DNA of 64,000 bases from the NCBI RefSeq assembly GCF_963576545.1, contig NC_083636.1:5589356-5653355 (forward strand). The letters are read 5' to 3'. Every line of letters starts with the position of its first letter. Position 1 is the first letter of the stretch. The position numbers were made by a program, and so were the translations under genes. This document shows, in pieces, positions 1-47,837 of the stretch. Below the pieces are notes generated by a model. The model was not told where the DNA came from and did no database searches. It saw only the letters and a program-made list of their open reading frames with translations. Origin of the DNA: Limanda limanda. Taxonomy: Eukaryota; Chordata; Actinopteri; Pleuronectiformes; Pleuronectidae.

Positions 1-2855
1 ACAAACAGGGGTGAAAAACCTAAACCTCCTTGGCAGAGGTAATAAAAGAAACACTTGAATAAACCAACAGGAAGTTACACGCTCACAGGAAACACACAAC
101 AGAGCTGCATCCAATCGCCTGGAGACGCCTCATCACGGATCTGATGAAATTATAAACACAGCTCAACTGCACCTGGTTGCATCATTTAAGTGAAATGAAC
201 ACGGCAGCGTTGGACCTGCTTGGCTCCGCAAAACCTCACAGCAGCGATAGCCAAGCCGGCGCATCCCCACAAACTACTGTGTAATTAAATTTTGCCCTGC
301 GGGACTCCATTAATAACTTATAATATAATGCTCATTTCATTGGAGGGGGCCATCAGATGGGGGGGTGTTATGGCGCTCTGGAGGAAGCACCGCCTGCGCC
401 GCAGTCCCGCTCATAACAGTGTGCAAGGAAATCATACCAGGCTGTTTTTTGTTGTTTCTTCTTCCTTCCTTATTGTGTGTGTTATTATTTCTTTAATAGT
501 AATACTTGTAATGAGCTGTTGAACCTGCAGAGATTTTAATGAAGTTACACCAGTGAAACATGAAATACAGATTAGAAGAGGAAAGAAAGCAGAAGGTTTG
601 CAGGAGAGTCTGCACGTCTATCTCTGTGTGTGTGTGTGTGTTTGTGTTTTTGTGTGTGTGTGTGTGTGTGTGTGCGTGCGACCAGGTGACCTTTGACCTG
701 CCAGCTGAGCATTCATTAACCCGCGGGCTGGAACAGTCTCTCAGTGCGACCACTGCTTTGATTAAAACAAAACTGAGACGCTGCTCTCACAGACGCTCGG
801 AGCTCCACGCTGCACATTTAAACAACTAGAATAAAATAAGCTGCTCTGGATTTTTTTAAAGTTCCCGATGCACTTTCACTTAAACGTGTGATATTTGGCC
901 TTGATGCAGTCACAGCTCAGTGATGCAGGTTGTCTAATTCATGAGCTTTGAATGGTTGGTTACTTTCACAGTACTCACTTCAGCCACATACAACACACAC
1001 ACACCCACACCCACACACACACACACACACACACACTCATGTATTCTGTTTCTTGTTCTCTCTCCTGCTGCAGTCGACATCGATTTGAAACTTTCCCCAA
1101 ATGCACTTAAAAATATAGAAAGAGAGAGAAAATCATTTATCTTTCCTTCTTTAGTTCACTCAACTTTACAGCAACTTGTGTCAGTGCAATCGATATTAAC
1201 CAGAGTTGTTAGACATAAAATCCAGTTGCATCTATTGAGGAATATCAGGGATATAACCTCATGCAAGCTGGGAAACACATGCATCTGTTGCTGAGTAGAG
1301 GTTTGTGAACATTTTTGCAGAGTTGGTAGTGTAGCTGTTGTTGTATTATTTTTTAATGAATTCCAGACATACTGAGGATTTGAAAAATTGAGCTGGTCCG
1401 ACTACTAGAAAAAGAGAAACGTGAATGAAACTTTAACACATCACCTCATCGATAAACGTGATTTGTGCCTGAGTCAGGTCACATGATAGATTTTCATGCT
1501 GCTTCACGACCTCATCAAAACTATTATTTAGATTGAAAGACCCCCTAGTGGCTGAAATTACACATTAAGATTGACTGATATTGTGTTTACTGTAATTGCA
1601 ATAGGATGCAGTGAATAAACCGTCCCACTGCTGGAGCTGCTTTGTTATATAAGTGATGGTCAAACACGTGTAGGTGAAGCTCGCATCTCGCTTTTCCCGT
1701 GAACCTGAACCCCTCAATCCCCCCCCCGCCTTCTCTCCGTCCTCCATCTTTTCTTCCTCTTGACAAATGGCAGTATGGAGTTCTGCGTGCGAGCGTGTTT
1801 GTTTGTTTGTTTGTGTTTCCAGTGGCTCTTTGGCAGCATGGAAAACAAATCATGTGTCCAGTAGTTACATTATACAGAGGGAGTGGAGGTCGAGCTCGCA
1901 GGGCTTGTTTACTGCTGAAGGAAACCACTGCTGCTCCGGGTGGGATTTATCGTTTGAGGAGGGAGAACGCTGCTCCCAGGAATAAACAAAAAGCTGAAAA
2001 ATAACAAAACACCAAATAAAATCTAACAACAGACTCCTTTTAAAACCCAAAAACAATCACAGTGATGCATTTAATAGCTGCTTACTGTCATTAGATTGTG
2101 TTTTTTATTCCCATTTCACCGCCCTCACAGCTGGGAGGTTAGCGATTCATAAGACATCCTCAGGATTCATTTTAATTACACCCACTTGTTTCCGTTCCGG
2201 AGACGTTAGCGTGGTCGGGTATTAGCTCCGATCACGGCCTCACTGATGTTAATGGGCTTCAATCGTGCACAACATTAGCGCTAATCGGCAAATAATGTGT
2301 GGCAGGCGGCTTTCGTGGAAGAAAAATACATCTTTACAAACACGGCTCGGTTCATCGGGCCATACTTTTTAAAATGCTCCGCCACTTCCCAGGCTGTCGT
2401 AAACACATTCGATGTCGAACAGTCATTTTCTATATGTCATGTTTCTCTACGTTGTCCCAGAGGTTCTTTGAAAGCTGCACAAACTCCCAGAGAGGATTCA
2501 CACGACACCTGCTCGTCCATCTCTCCGGAAAAAAAAGTCCCTGAGAAAGTTGACTTGTGTGCGAAGATGGCATTTTTTTTCCCCGGTTTGTCTTATCTGT
2601 CAGCCGCAGCGAGCTGATGTGTTGTGACGTGGTTGTGTGTGACTGATGGCGTCCTCTGTTGTGAATCCATCCCGCTGTTGTTGCCGCTGAAGTGATGGAG
2701 CAACGAGTGACAACCCGACAGATGGAACATGCAGCTTTCCCACTGGTTATTTTGTTCTACCCGGGACCCTTCGCCGTGTGTGTGTGTGTGTGATGATTTA
2801 GCGTTGTGTGCCCTCTCTAACTTCCTGTGTGTGTCTCTTTGTGTGTGTGTTTCAG
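1..2855 (+). other. vav2 intron, 3' part (no exon seen)
   Basis: I see no coding exon here. The exons for the CH domain should lie before position 1. Contents are AT-rich sequence, a GT tract (624-675), a CA tract (991-1036) and a CTCF-like motif near 1541. The acceptor at 2854-2855 follows a GT/CT-rich tract. Confidence 0.75.
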
Positions 2856-39201
<36,346 letters not shown>

Positions 39202-39849
39202 AGCCGGGATGTTTCGCCGGCCTGGATCCTTCTTTCAAATCAGGAACCATCTTCTACCTTCTGTTCTCAGAGGAAATGACTCTCCCCAGGAAAAGGACAC
39301 GAGGAACAAAAGAACTTCTTCTTTTTTGCTGTTTCTTTTTCCCGCTGGATCCTCGTGTCCCAGCTTCTCTTTCTTCGATTATGCATCAGCTTTGCTTTTC
39401 GGGTTTTCTTCTTTTCTCGGGACGTCCTGTTTAAACTCGTGTACAGGAAGGAAGAGAGAGAGTGTTTGTCTCGATTGAACTCGGACGCTGCACAGACGGA
39501 CGATTTGGAAAAGCTTTACTATGAAAAAGGACGGCCCCTTTTTGTTGCAGGTCTATTGTGACGTGAAATAATTGTACAGTATAGATAATTTATTGAATAG
39601 AGATTATTATCATTACGGATGATTATTGTGGGGGACGTTGATTTTAGCAGCAGCAAAAGAATCAGATGAGAGAAACAAAAAATGAGAAAGACAAAAAAAC
39701 AAAGAGACAGACTGACGGACGGACGCTCTGTTTTCATGTGGAGAGATTTTTTGCCTTAGTTGTCATGGTGATGCCTTGTGGGCTGACACCAGTGGAGGGA
39801 ATCAACTTTGTTTTTACTTCTCCATGTGTGCATGTGCCCATGTGCGGCC

Positions 39850-39885
39850 CACACACACACACACACAGACACACACACACACACA

Positions 39886-39974
<89 letters not shown>

Positions 39975-39989
39975 ACACACACACACACA
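39850..39989 (+). repeat. (CA)n microsatellite of about 140 bp in the vav2 3' UTR
   Basis: A CA run with only four cagaca interruptions, about 650 nt after the vav2 stop codon. Confidence 0.97.
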
Positions 39990-40284
39990 GAGCCGACCAA
40001 TGTACAGTACGGTGCCTTTTGAAGAATGGTCGTTGCATATTGAGCCTCAACATCAGCCAGTAAAGAACTTTGCCTAGCACCCCCCCGCCCCGGGAACACA
40101 CCGTCTGTCCAAAAAAAAAAACAGGAGGGCGGAGGCACTTACACAACAAACCAGGGGGTGGTGGGGGGCAGTTGATTGCCTCCTGAGCCCTGGAAGAACA
40201 AGATGGTGAAGCATTTAACGCGTCCGAACCGGAGGCTGGATGGACTCTCGGAGACTTGAGGAGGGTTTTTATAACCGACAACAA

Positions 40285-40303
40285 TCACACACACACACAG
40301 ACA

Positions 40304-40370
<67 letters not shown>
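40285..40370 (+). repeat. Second (CA)n microsatellite in the vav2 3' UTR
   Basis: A CA run of about 86 bp with two CAGACAGACA interruptions near its start. Confidence 0.97.
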
Positions 40371-40372
<2 letters not shown>

Positions 40373-41639
40373 TTCACACCAGTCTCAGCGTCACAGGGGT
40401 GCAATCAGCCGGATGCGCAAAAGGGAATCATCAAGACATTCCACTCGACAACCACTCAACACTTTAAAAACAAAAATCTTCGTCGTTCTACTTTTGTTTT
40501 TTTGCACAAAATCAAGATGATTATTTTTTAGTTTTGAGAACTGGACCATTGAGTTGTTGTTGTTGTTTTGTTTTCATTTGAAGCCAAATTCTGCCATGTT
40601 TTTTAATGTGTGCATGGATTTCTTAATGTTTTTTTTGTACCTTGCCTTATTTTTACAGATGATCAGGTGATGGGATTGTTTTCTCCTTGAATATTGATTC
40701 ATGGTTTCACACGTGTTGAATCCGCTCGGTGCTGTGCAGACTGATGAACATTAAACAGTGTCAAAAAGAGTTTTCAAATCTGAAGCAAAACTTCTTGTGC
40801 TAATTCATATAAAATCCACAGAAGGAGCCCTTGTGACTTTGTGAGTTTCTAGTGGGGGGGCAGTGCTCAGTGTTTGCATTTAGAGGCTTTAATACTTTAT
40901 TACTAATTCACAGTCTGCAGTGAGTTTACATACAGATTCCCTCAGAGAGACTTTTTAATAAGTTCTATAGATATTCAATTGTTTAGTCTTTAATTTTGCA
41001 TTTCCATTCAAAGAACAACATATTGACTTACTTCTTACGTGTAATCTTCATATCTTCCACCCACACATTTTCAGCATCAATAGTCATTTTAATACATTTC
41101 AGAAAAACACATGAATAGGAAAAGTAGGATTCGCTATATTCATAAAATGAAATGTTCAAAGCATCAAATCGTTCAGGCTGAGAAATAAAGTGCAAACACT
41201 GAGCTCTGGTTCACAAACACTTTCACAGCAGACGATGCAGATTCTTAAGATTCCAAACTTTTGATCGTTTGTGATGTAAGATGTTGTCCTTCCCCCCCCC
41301 CCTTGAGAAGCAAAAAGTACTGGGGGTGGTGTGGTGTGGTGGGGGGGGTTAGACGCTGTTTATGTAGTGGACAAAAACCCATCGCATGTGACTGTTGATC
41401 TGTCAACTCCTGTCAGTACGTCCTTGGAAAAAAAGTACTTCATTGTGTACATTACTTCTTTTTTTTTTTGAAAGGTTGAATATTTCCAAATGAGGTCTAT
41501 CATGAAATAAATATTTCTCTTTTGTTTAAAAAAAGAAAGGACACTGGTTTATTTTTTAATGTTTTTATTGCAAATTATAGAAACATTTTGACCAAAAGAA
41601 ATCAGAATATAAAATGTAAGTACAAGTACATCAAAGTAA

Positions 41640-41980
41640 AAATGTGGAATATGGCCAAAATGGCCACTAAATGCAAAATAGCAGGCTTCCTTTTGTGTTT
41701 TTCCAATTGCACCTGAAGACTTTTTTGTTTGTCTGGTCATGATACACCTGTGTATCGATTTTTGTGAAGACCGGTCAATGTGAAATTTACGTATTCAGAA
41801 TACGTAAATTTTCAACACTTTCTAACTTTCTGCAAATTTTGGTAAGAATTTGAGCATGGTAAAGCCCTCAAAAAGCCAATTAATTTGCCTGAATAATAAT
41901 AATAATCCTTACAATTTCAATAGCACAATTTCAATAGGGTCTCACCTGACCTTTGATGTCAGTGCTCGGGCCCTAATTAG
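41640..41980. repeat. Probable dispersed fish repeat
   Basis: It contains a perfect 14-bp-arm palindrome (41,783-41,811), an AATAATAAT run and the ending agtgctcgggccctaatta, which I recall from a very common interspersed repeat of fish genomes. Edges and class are uncertain. Confidence 0.5.
41783..41811. repeat. Perfect palindrome, 14-bp arms, 1-nt loop
   Basis: The arm aaatttacgtattc is followed by a single a and then its exact reverse complement. Confidence 0.97.
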
Positions 41981-44906
41981 CACTAGATGAAAACTTCTTT
42001 TAAATAACAAATGTTCACATTGCACAGCTTTGAGTTCAGGTCATGAAAATCTGAAACCCGCATTTTACAAAAGTTCAACTTCCGAAACTTTCTCGACTCT
42101 TCTCTTTAAAGACGTGAGGTCGTTTTTCCTCAGTTTGGTTCAAACTGCACGTCCGTTCCTGTCGTCATATTGGACTGGTTTGCTTTTGACTGGTGTGGAG
42201 CAGGAGGGTGGATGTGTGGCTCCTTCACTGAGAGAGCTCACCTCAGTCCCACCCCCGACCCCGCCCACCGGACTGTAGGTCGCCCGGTGGTGCTGACGGA
42301 CAGACCGGCTCGTTTGGCGACTGGCAGGACGGCTCTCAGGAGGCGGGACATCCTCTCTGTTGGAAATCAGAAACAACGATGTCAGAGGATTTCAGTTATG
42401 ATAAAAAGGGTGATTAGGCAAATACAGCAGCTGAGTATATGGACTGTGTTTTCATTTCAATTCAAATTTTGCTTCACTGATCATCATGGACCTGAGCAGT
42501 TTTACTCCGTCTGTAAAATACCTCATAACACAGAGAGTTCCAAAGCGATGGCACTTCCAAAACTAATAAAAAGTCAAAACCTTATTTGTGATGATATTAA
42601 AATAGAGAAAAGCTGCATAAGCTCATATTTTAGAGGCTAGAACCAAACATGGAAACAAGTTTTCTTGATTCATTTTCTTTCAGAATACCTATCATGCAGT
42701 CAGCTAAACAGTCGAGAACTTATATCCATCAGCATAAAACTGCATTGTTAATAAAGCGGTCGAAATCTGGGCTATCTTCCCTTTACAAGTCTGTATCCAT
42801 GAACATAGCACAGATGACTGTGAGGTAATATTTGTGGTTGATACTGAAATTGATCAAACTGCTCATACGACTCATTTTTGAGGAACAGGAAGAGACTCAT
42901 TCGTGTAAATTAGACTTTGGACATCTCCCTTTTGGCAGATTCAACGTCGCTTAACTCAATATCTGAGTTCATGAAATTCATTATCGTAAATGCATGAATT
43001 TGACCGCCTATGTTGATAAGTTATAAGTTGCTAGAATTGGTACATAATGTTATCTAGTTTTTTCTGAGATGTTTGCTTGAGTCCATATTCAACACAGTGG
43101 ATGTTAGTGATGTTTTCCAGTAGTTGAGCAGCACACATCTCGTCTTTACTCGTTTGGAGGCTCGTCCCTGTCCCCACCTCCTCTGAGACCCTTCACTTTC
43201 CTTCCTCTGCTGGGGGATACAAATCCCCCGCCCCCCCGGTGCTGCTTTCAGCCAGAAAACACTGACAAGCACACAATACAATCTCCCCTCGTCAACGCCG
43301 CTGCCAACATCCGAGCTCAGGAGCTACTTTGCATTCTGCGTTCACGTAACTTTGCAGCAGCAGCAGCTCGGATCTGCTCCTCTGTCGAAGGAAACACTCG
43401 CACAACACATCCACTTTGGCATTTTTTCATCCCGCGCAGGCCAAGGACTCCGATTTCTGCTGGTTAAGGGAATAAATTTGTGTTTGTTAAAGATGAAATT
43501 GTGCCTCGAGTCTCTTGAGCCTGTTGTTGTTGGGTCGTGTGTGTGTGTGTGTGTTGCCGTGAAACCAGACAGGACTGAGCTCTGAGTGAAGAGGTGTTCC
43601 CACCAGATCCAGTAGACATGAATTAGTCTCTGGATTTTTTAGGGGACGCACATTCCCACAAAAGTTTGGTGCTGCAAGATATTTGTCCTGCATTATTACG
43701 TAAGGTTGTTCTGGAAACGATTTACATTAAAACAAATTGAACTTTTTCCCTCTTTGTTTCGATGACTTTCTGAAAGTCTCTTTGACAAAAACTGTCAAAT
43801 CCACTTTCCCAGTTGTTTCAACATCAGCTAATTATTGCAGTGTCATAAATATTTGTTCAACACACTCATGGGCCTTTAGAGATATAGAACACAGTAGTTA
43901 CCCTCAACACCCCCACAGCTCGTCTCCGTTGCCCCCTAGTGGCCAGAAAATCCGATGATGCAGCTTTAACAAAGCCAGTTCGCTCATATGCAACAGGATT
44001 CAACACTACTGCAAATATTTTTTGAATTGGATAAATGCAATTATAAAAACATTTGTCGACACGACCTTCATTTAGAAAAATATCTCTGTCCAAACGTGCA
44101 CAACTGGCCAGTAGGTGGCGATAACGTCCACATCAACAGAAGTTTTTCAAACATCTTCCCTTTGAAAGTTGTTTGTAAATATCTCTGTTCCTAATAAGTT
44201 AATAATGTCAAAATCCAGATTTAAAAAATGCTTTTGCTTCTACGTGAGGTTAGAAGCTGTTGTCAGATTGTTTATCCATCGGAGCTCATTTACAGTCGAG
44301 TTTCTGCTCTTAACGTTTCGGTCCTGAATCGCAGCTTGAGTCTTATTTTTCTCACTGTATTTTTTTATAGATGTAGGGAACGGAGTACTATTGAAGTGAT
44401 ATAACGCTCTGCATGACTCATCGCTGAACCTCTCAAGCTGCACTGTTTACTTTGAAAACCAGTAAGTGACAGATGTTAGAGGCTCTAGTGCCGTGTGCCT
44501 CACATTATTACGCTCCGCCGTTTCTTTCTTATGAGCTTCTCTCCACAAAGTCATGTTGGTGTGAGGAGAGTTTAACTCCCGTCTATCGCTGATACGGAGG
44601 ATGATTGTGGCCCTCGATGGGATTCTGTCTCCTGCACACAACACTGTCCTCCCACACCGACGCTGCTCCCAGTTCCACATCAGCTTTAAAAAGCCTGTGG
44701 GCTGTTTTCAACTGCTTGTGAACCACGGCTCCAAAAATATTTTGAGAGACAATGTTTTTTTGCAAGAGCAGAAATGATCTCAGACGTGTCAGGACGGGAG
44801 GTCGGCTGCAGAATATGAGCTCAGGATGGTGTTTTCCCGTTTCCCCTTCTACGTCATCAGTGGACTGGAATGTGCATTAAACCACTAGCTCCTGTTAAAG
44901 GATTGA

Positions 44907-45174
44907 GGGCGGCTGTGGCTGAGGGGGAGAGTGGTCGTCCTCCAACCTGAAGGTCGGCGGTTCGATTCCCAGTCTGAACCATCTGCATGCCGAAGTGTCC
45001 TTGGGCAAGATGCTGAACCCTCAATAGCCCCCCATAGAATAACAAAGTGCTGCAAGTAGATGCACTGGATGAATGTGTGTGTGAATGGGTGAATGTGAAA
45101 CTGTACTGTAAAGCGCTTTGAGTGGTCTTCATCAGACTAGAAAAGCGCTATATAAATACAAATCCATTTACCAT
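44907..45174 (+). mobile_element. tRNA-derived SINE, copy 2
   Basis: Full-length copy: gggcggctgtggctgag head, A-box-like and B-box-like segments (B box ggttcgattcc, a textbook match), a middle region ending cagactagaaaagcgc, and the tail tataaatacaaatccattta. Confidence 0.88.
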
Positions 45175-46289
45175 GTTAGGTTTGGATTTTGAGAGCCATG
45201 CGACAAAAGTTACGATTTGTGTGAGCAAGTTGGTTCAGTGACCGGCGTGATCGTGGTCATTACCATCTGACATCAGCTGCCTTGCCAAAGAGAAGCCGAT
45301 TCAGCCGTCAAGTTAGGAAAAGTGATCGATGTGAGTGGTTCTGATGGAGCTTAAGATGTCAAATGGTTCTCACAGGTTTGATTTGAGAGCTTGAAAGGTT
45401 GTAGGTGGATTCAGTTTCTGCTATAGACAGCCAGGCTGAGTGCTTGCCTCAATTTCTACTTTCAATGCAAAGCAAAGCACTTTTCTTGTATGAGAAAAAC
45501 TTATTTCCCATAATTTCAAACTTTTGAGATCCAGCTGTGTTTGCTCACTGTTCCTTCTCCTTTCAGAATTTAAGAATTCATCAAAACGCAGACTTTGATT
45601 CAAGTCTGTTATTTTCCTCTACGTTTCCTTTTAGGTAAATATAAAAACTAATTACATTGACCTGCTGTGCTGTACGGAAGTGCTGTTATTTACTGTGTGT
45701 TTGAAATGCCACTCTCCACAGAAACTGTATAATTGCCGTAAAAGTCGAAGACGAGAACACCCGGGAGAGTTTGTTGACACTCGAGAGTTTCACCTGATCC
45801 AAACTCTGACGATCAACAAAAAGAGAAGAGTTTGAAACTTTTAATGAATCCCACTCACGCTTTTCGACTGAGCGTATGGCAGAGCTGATGTTATTTATGT
45901 CAGCGGTTATATTTGCATCAGCGTACCTGAAGAAAATCCTTTAAATTTGCTTCTGCACTCATCTCACAAAACCTTGAGTTTCATGCAGCATTTCATCAAA
46001 TTGCTGTACACAGGGCGAGGAACTCGTATTCAGACGACACTCTCTGCATAATTAAGTGTGTAGATAAACATAGAGGAATGAAATGAAATCACAACATTAG
46101 TAAGAGCAGTATGTTTGGGGAGTGTACACCTGAATAAAATATATCTTTTTCTATTTACACTTTTTCTTGTATTCACATTTCTCTTTCCTGGGTTTTATTT
46201 AAGTGAAGTGATTTGGTTCTATTCTTAATTGAAAGGATTTTTTAAGTGTTTTGTGTTGTATCTTCTTTTTACTGAGGCCAAAAGCATCT

Positions 46290-46335
46290 CATTACTTCTG
46301 CTTCTTTTATGCACATAAAAGAAGCAGAAGTAATG
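46290..46335. repeat. Perfect palindrome, 22-bp arms, 2-nt loop
   Basis: The 22-bp arm starting cattacttctgcttc (46,290-46,311) is exactly reverse-complemented at 46,314-46,335, with only ca between. It lies just downstream of the VSIG8-like stop codon, in its probable 3' UTR. Confidence 0.97.
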
Positions 46336-46537
46336 TACAAATCCTCAACTGCACAAAACACAGTTTCATCCTAATGTTCGTTTCCTTTAATCTGACAGAC
46401 AGAGGCAGTAGCTTCTTCCTCTCGGGACTTTTTGCAGACGAAGACGAGTAGAAACCTGCCAACAGACAGAATGTGTGGATTCTGTATTTTTTTTTACCTC
46501 CCTTCATTAGCTCAGATATCGAACCACAGAATGTGCC

Positions 46538-46713
46538 CTACTCTCTCTGCTGGAGCTGCCGGTGTCTGTACCTGATCTCATTGGAGAATTCCTTCTCGTA
46601 GCGGAATCTGCCGCTCAACTTCCAGTAGAGGAGCCCGATGAAGACGATGAGGATGAGGATGAGGAGCAGGGAGCCCACCAGGGTGCCGACGATCACCGCC
46701 GCTCTGTTCGGAG
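46538..46713 (-). CDS. vsig8: VSIG8-like exon 6: transmembrane helix, tail, stop
   Basis: Encodes PNRAAVIVGTLVGSLLLIL, then ILIVFIGLLYWKLSGRF, then YEKEFSNEIRYRHRQLQQRE and TAG. The helix is bounded by Arg on the outside and Lys/Arg on the cytoplasmic side. Confidence 0.93.
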
Positions 46714-47789
46714 CTGAAAAGTCAGTGAGAAGAACAATTAATCACTGAGAAGAATCAGTTGTACTCTTATTTGTATAGTCTGGTGCAGTAGAGCCTTTAG
46801 AGTTATGTCCCAAATTAATGATCACATTTGAAACGGGAGCATTTGAGAAGGCTCCTTCATCCGACAGATCCTTCTTAGTGCCAACCTATCCCACAATTCA
46901 TTGCACTTGGATGACACTTTGCTGAACTTTGACCTTGCATATATGTATGTGCTACTGTGTCCTATAAAGTTATCATTATGTTTAACTGCAGCTCTGTTGC
47001 TAGAAATACAGCAGCTATTGAGATACAGAGATTGTCTTCTCACACTCAACTACAACTAAAGGTTGTATTGTGACCTTGTTTTCTGGGAAATCTGCTTATT
47101 TGCTTGCTTTAAATTCGTATTAACCATCTTTCAGTCTCGTTGTGCAGGTTTGTTTCCGAGCTGCAGCTGTGGAACCTCTGCACCTTGAACTCGAAATGAA
47201 AAGCAATGATTTCCCCCCCCGCTCGGTGCCAAAAAATCTGAACCCGGACACCAGGAGTTATGGACTCGACAAGATGTTAAGATCTGCTCCACGGATCACG
47301 ACGCACACAAAGACAAAACTCAATTTATGGATTTGTAGAATCCCAGCACGCTTGTTTGAGTCCAGAGATGATTTATTCTGTGGTGGTGCAGTGAATCAGC
47401 GGCTGTTCTCCCACAGTCACCACCTCCCTCCCCTGTGAGGCACATCCCTGGTTTCTGCAGGTTCTTCTCTACATGAAGAAACCAGGACTGTCCTCTTTTC
47501 AAGGGATTTTCTCTGAGTTACAGTCGTGCTTCTATTTATATTCACACACAAAGTGGCTCTAATCAATGCTGCCATTTCTGTCGCTGCTCTTCATGAAGCC
47601 ATCAGGCAGGAGAATGATTGTAACATCATTGTAAACCTGAGTGACTCCACGTCAGGAAGTTAAGTGACGACCAGCAGGATCGTCGCTCTGTGAATGAAGC
47701 TGCTTCCTCGCCATTGACCTTTGACCTCCTGCCTTAACGTTACAATGAGGATGATTCACCGATGTTTCTGAGCGCTGCTGTTAAAACCC

Positions 47790-47837
<48 letters not shown>

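Larger units (their letters stand above)
39202..41520 (+). other. vav2: vav2 3' UTR and candidate polyadenylation sites
   Basis: No coding potential after the stop. Two long CA tracts lie inside. Candidate polyadenylation signals are ATTAAA at 40,750-40,755 and AATAAA at 41,184-41,189 and 41,506-41,511. Which one is used cannot be decided from sequence, so the end of this entry is an upper estimate. Confidence 0.5.
41981..46537. other. Intergenic region between vav2 and the VSIG8-like gene
   Basis: No exon was recognised on either strand. It contains two CTCF-like motifs (43,930-43,944 and 44,108-44,120), a SINE (44,907-45,174) and a 22-bp-arm palindrome (46,290-46,335). The lower end includes the 3' UTR of the minus-strand gene; a reversed AATAAA at 46,194-46,199 is a possible polyadenylation signal for it. 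Confidence 0.6.

Noticed and set aside
39734..40531. Open frames of repeated Thr-His or Val-Cys on both strands
   Set aside because: They are translations of the (CA)n tracts in the vav2 3' UTR and carry no domain.
44907..44985. tRNA gene suggested by A-box and B-box matches
   Set aside because: The head cannot form a full tRNA and is followed by the same body and tail in three copies, so it is a tRNA-derived SINE.
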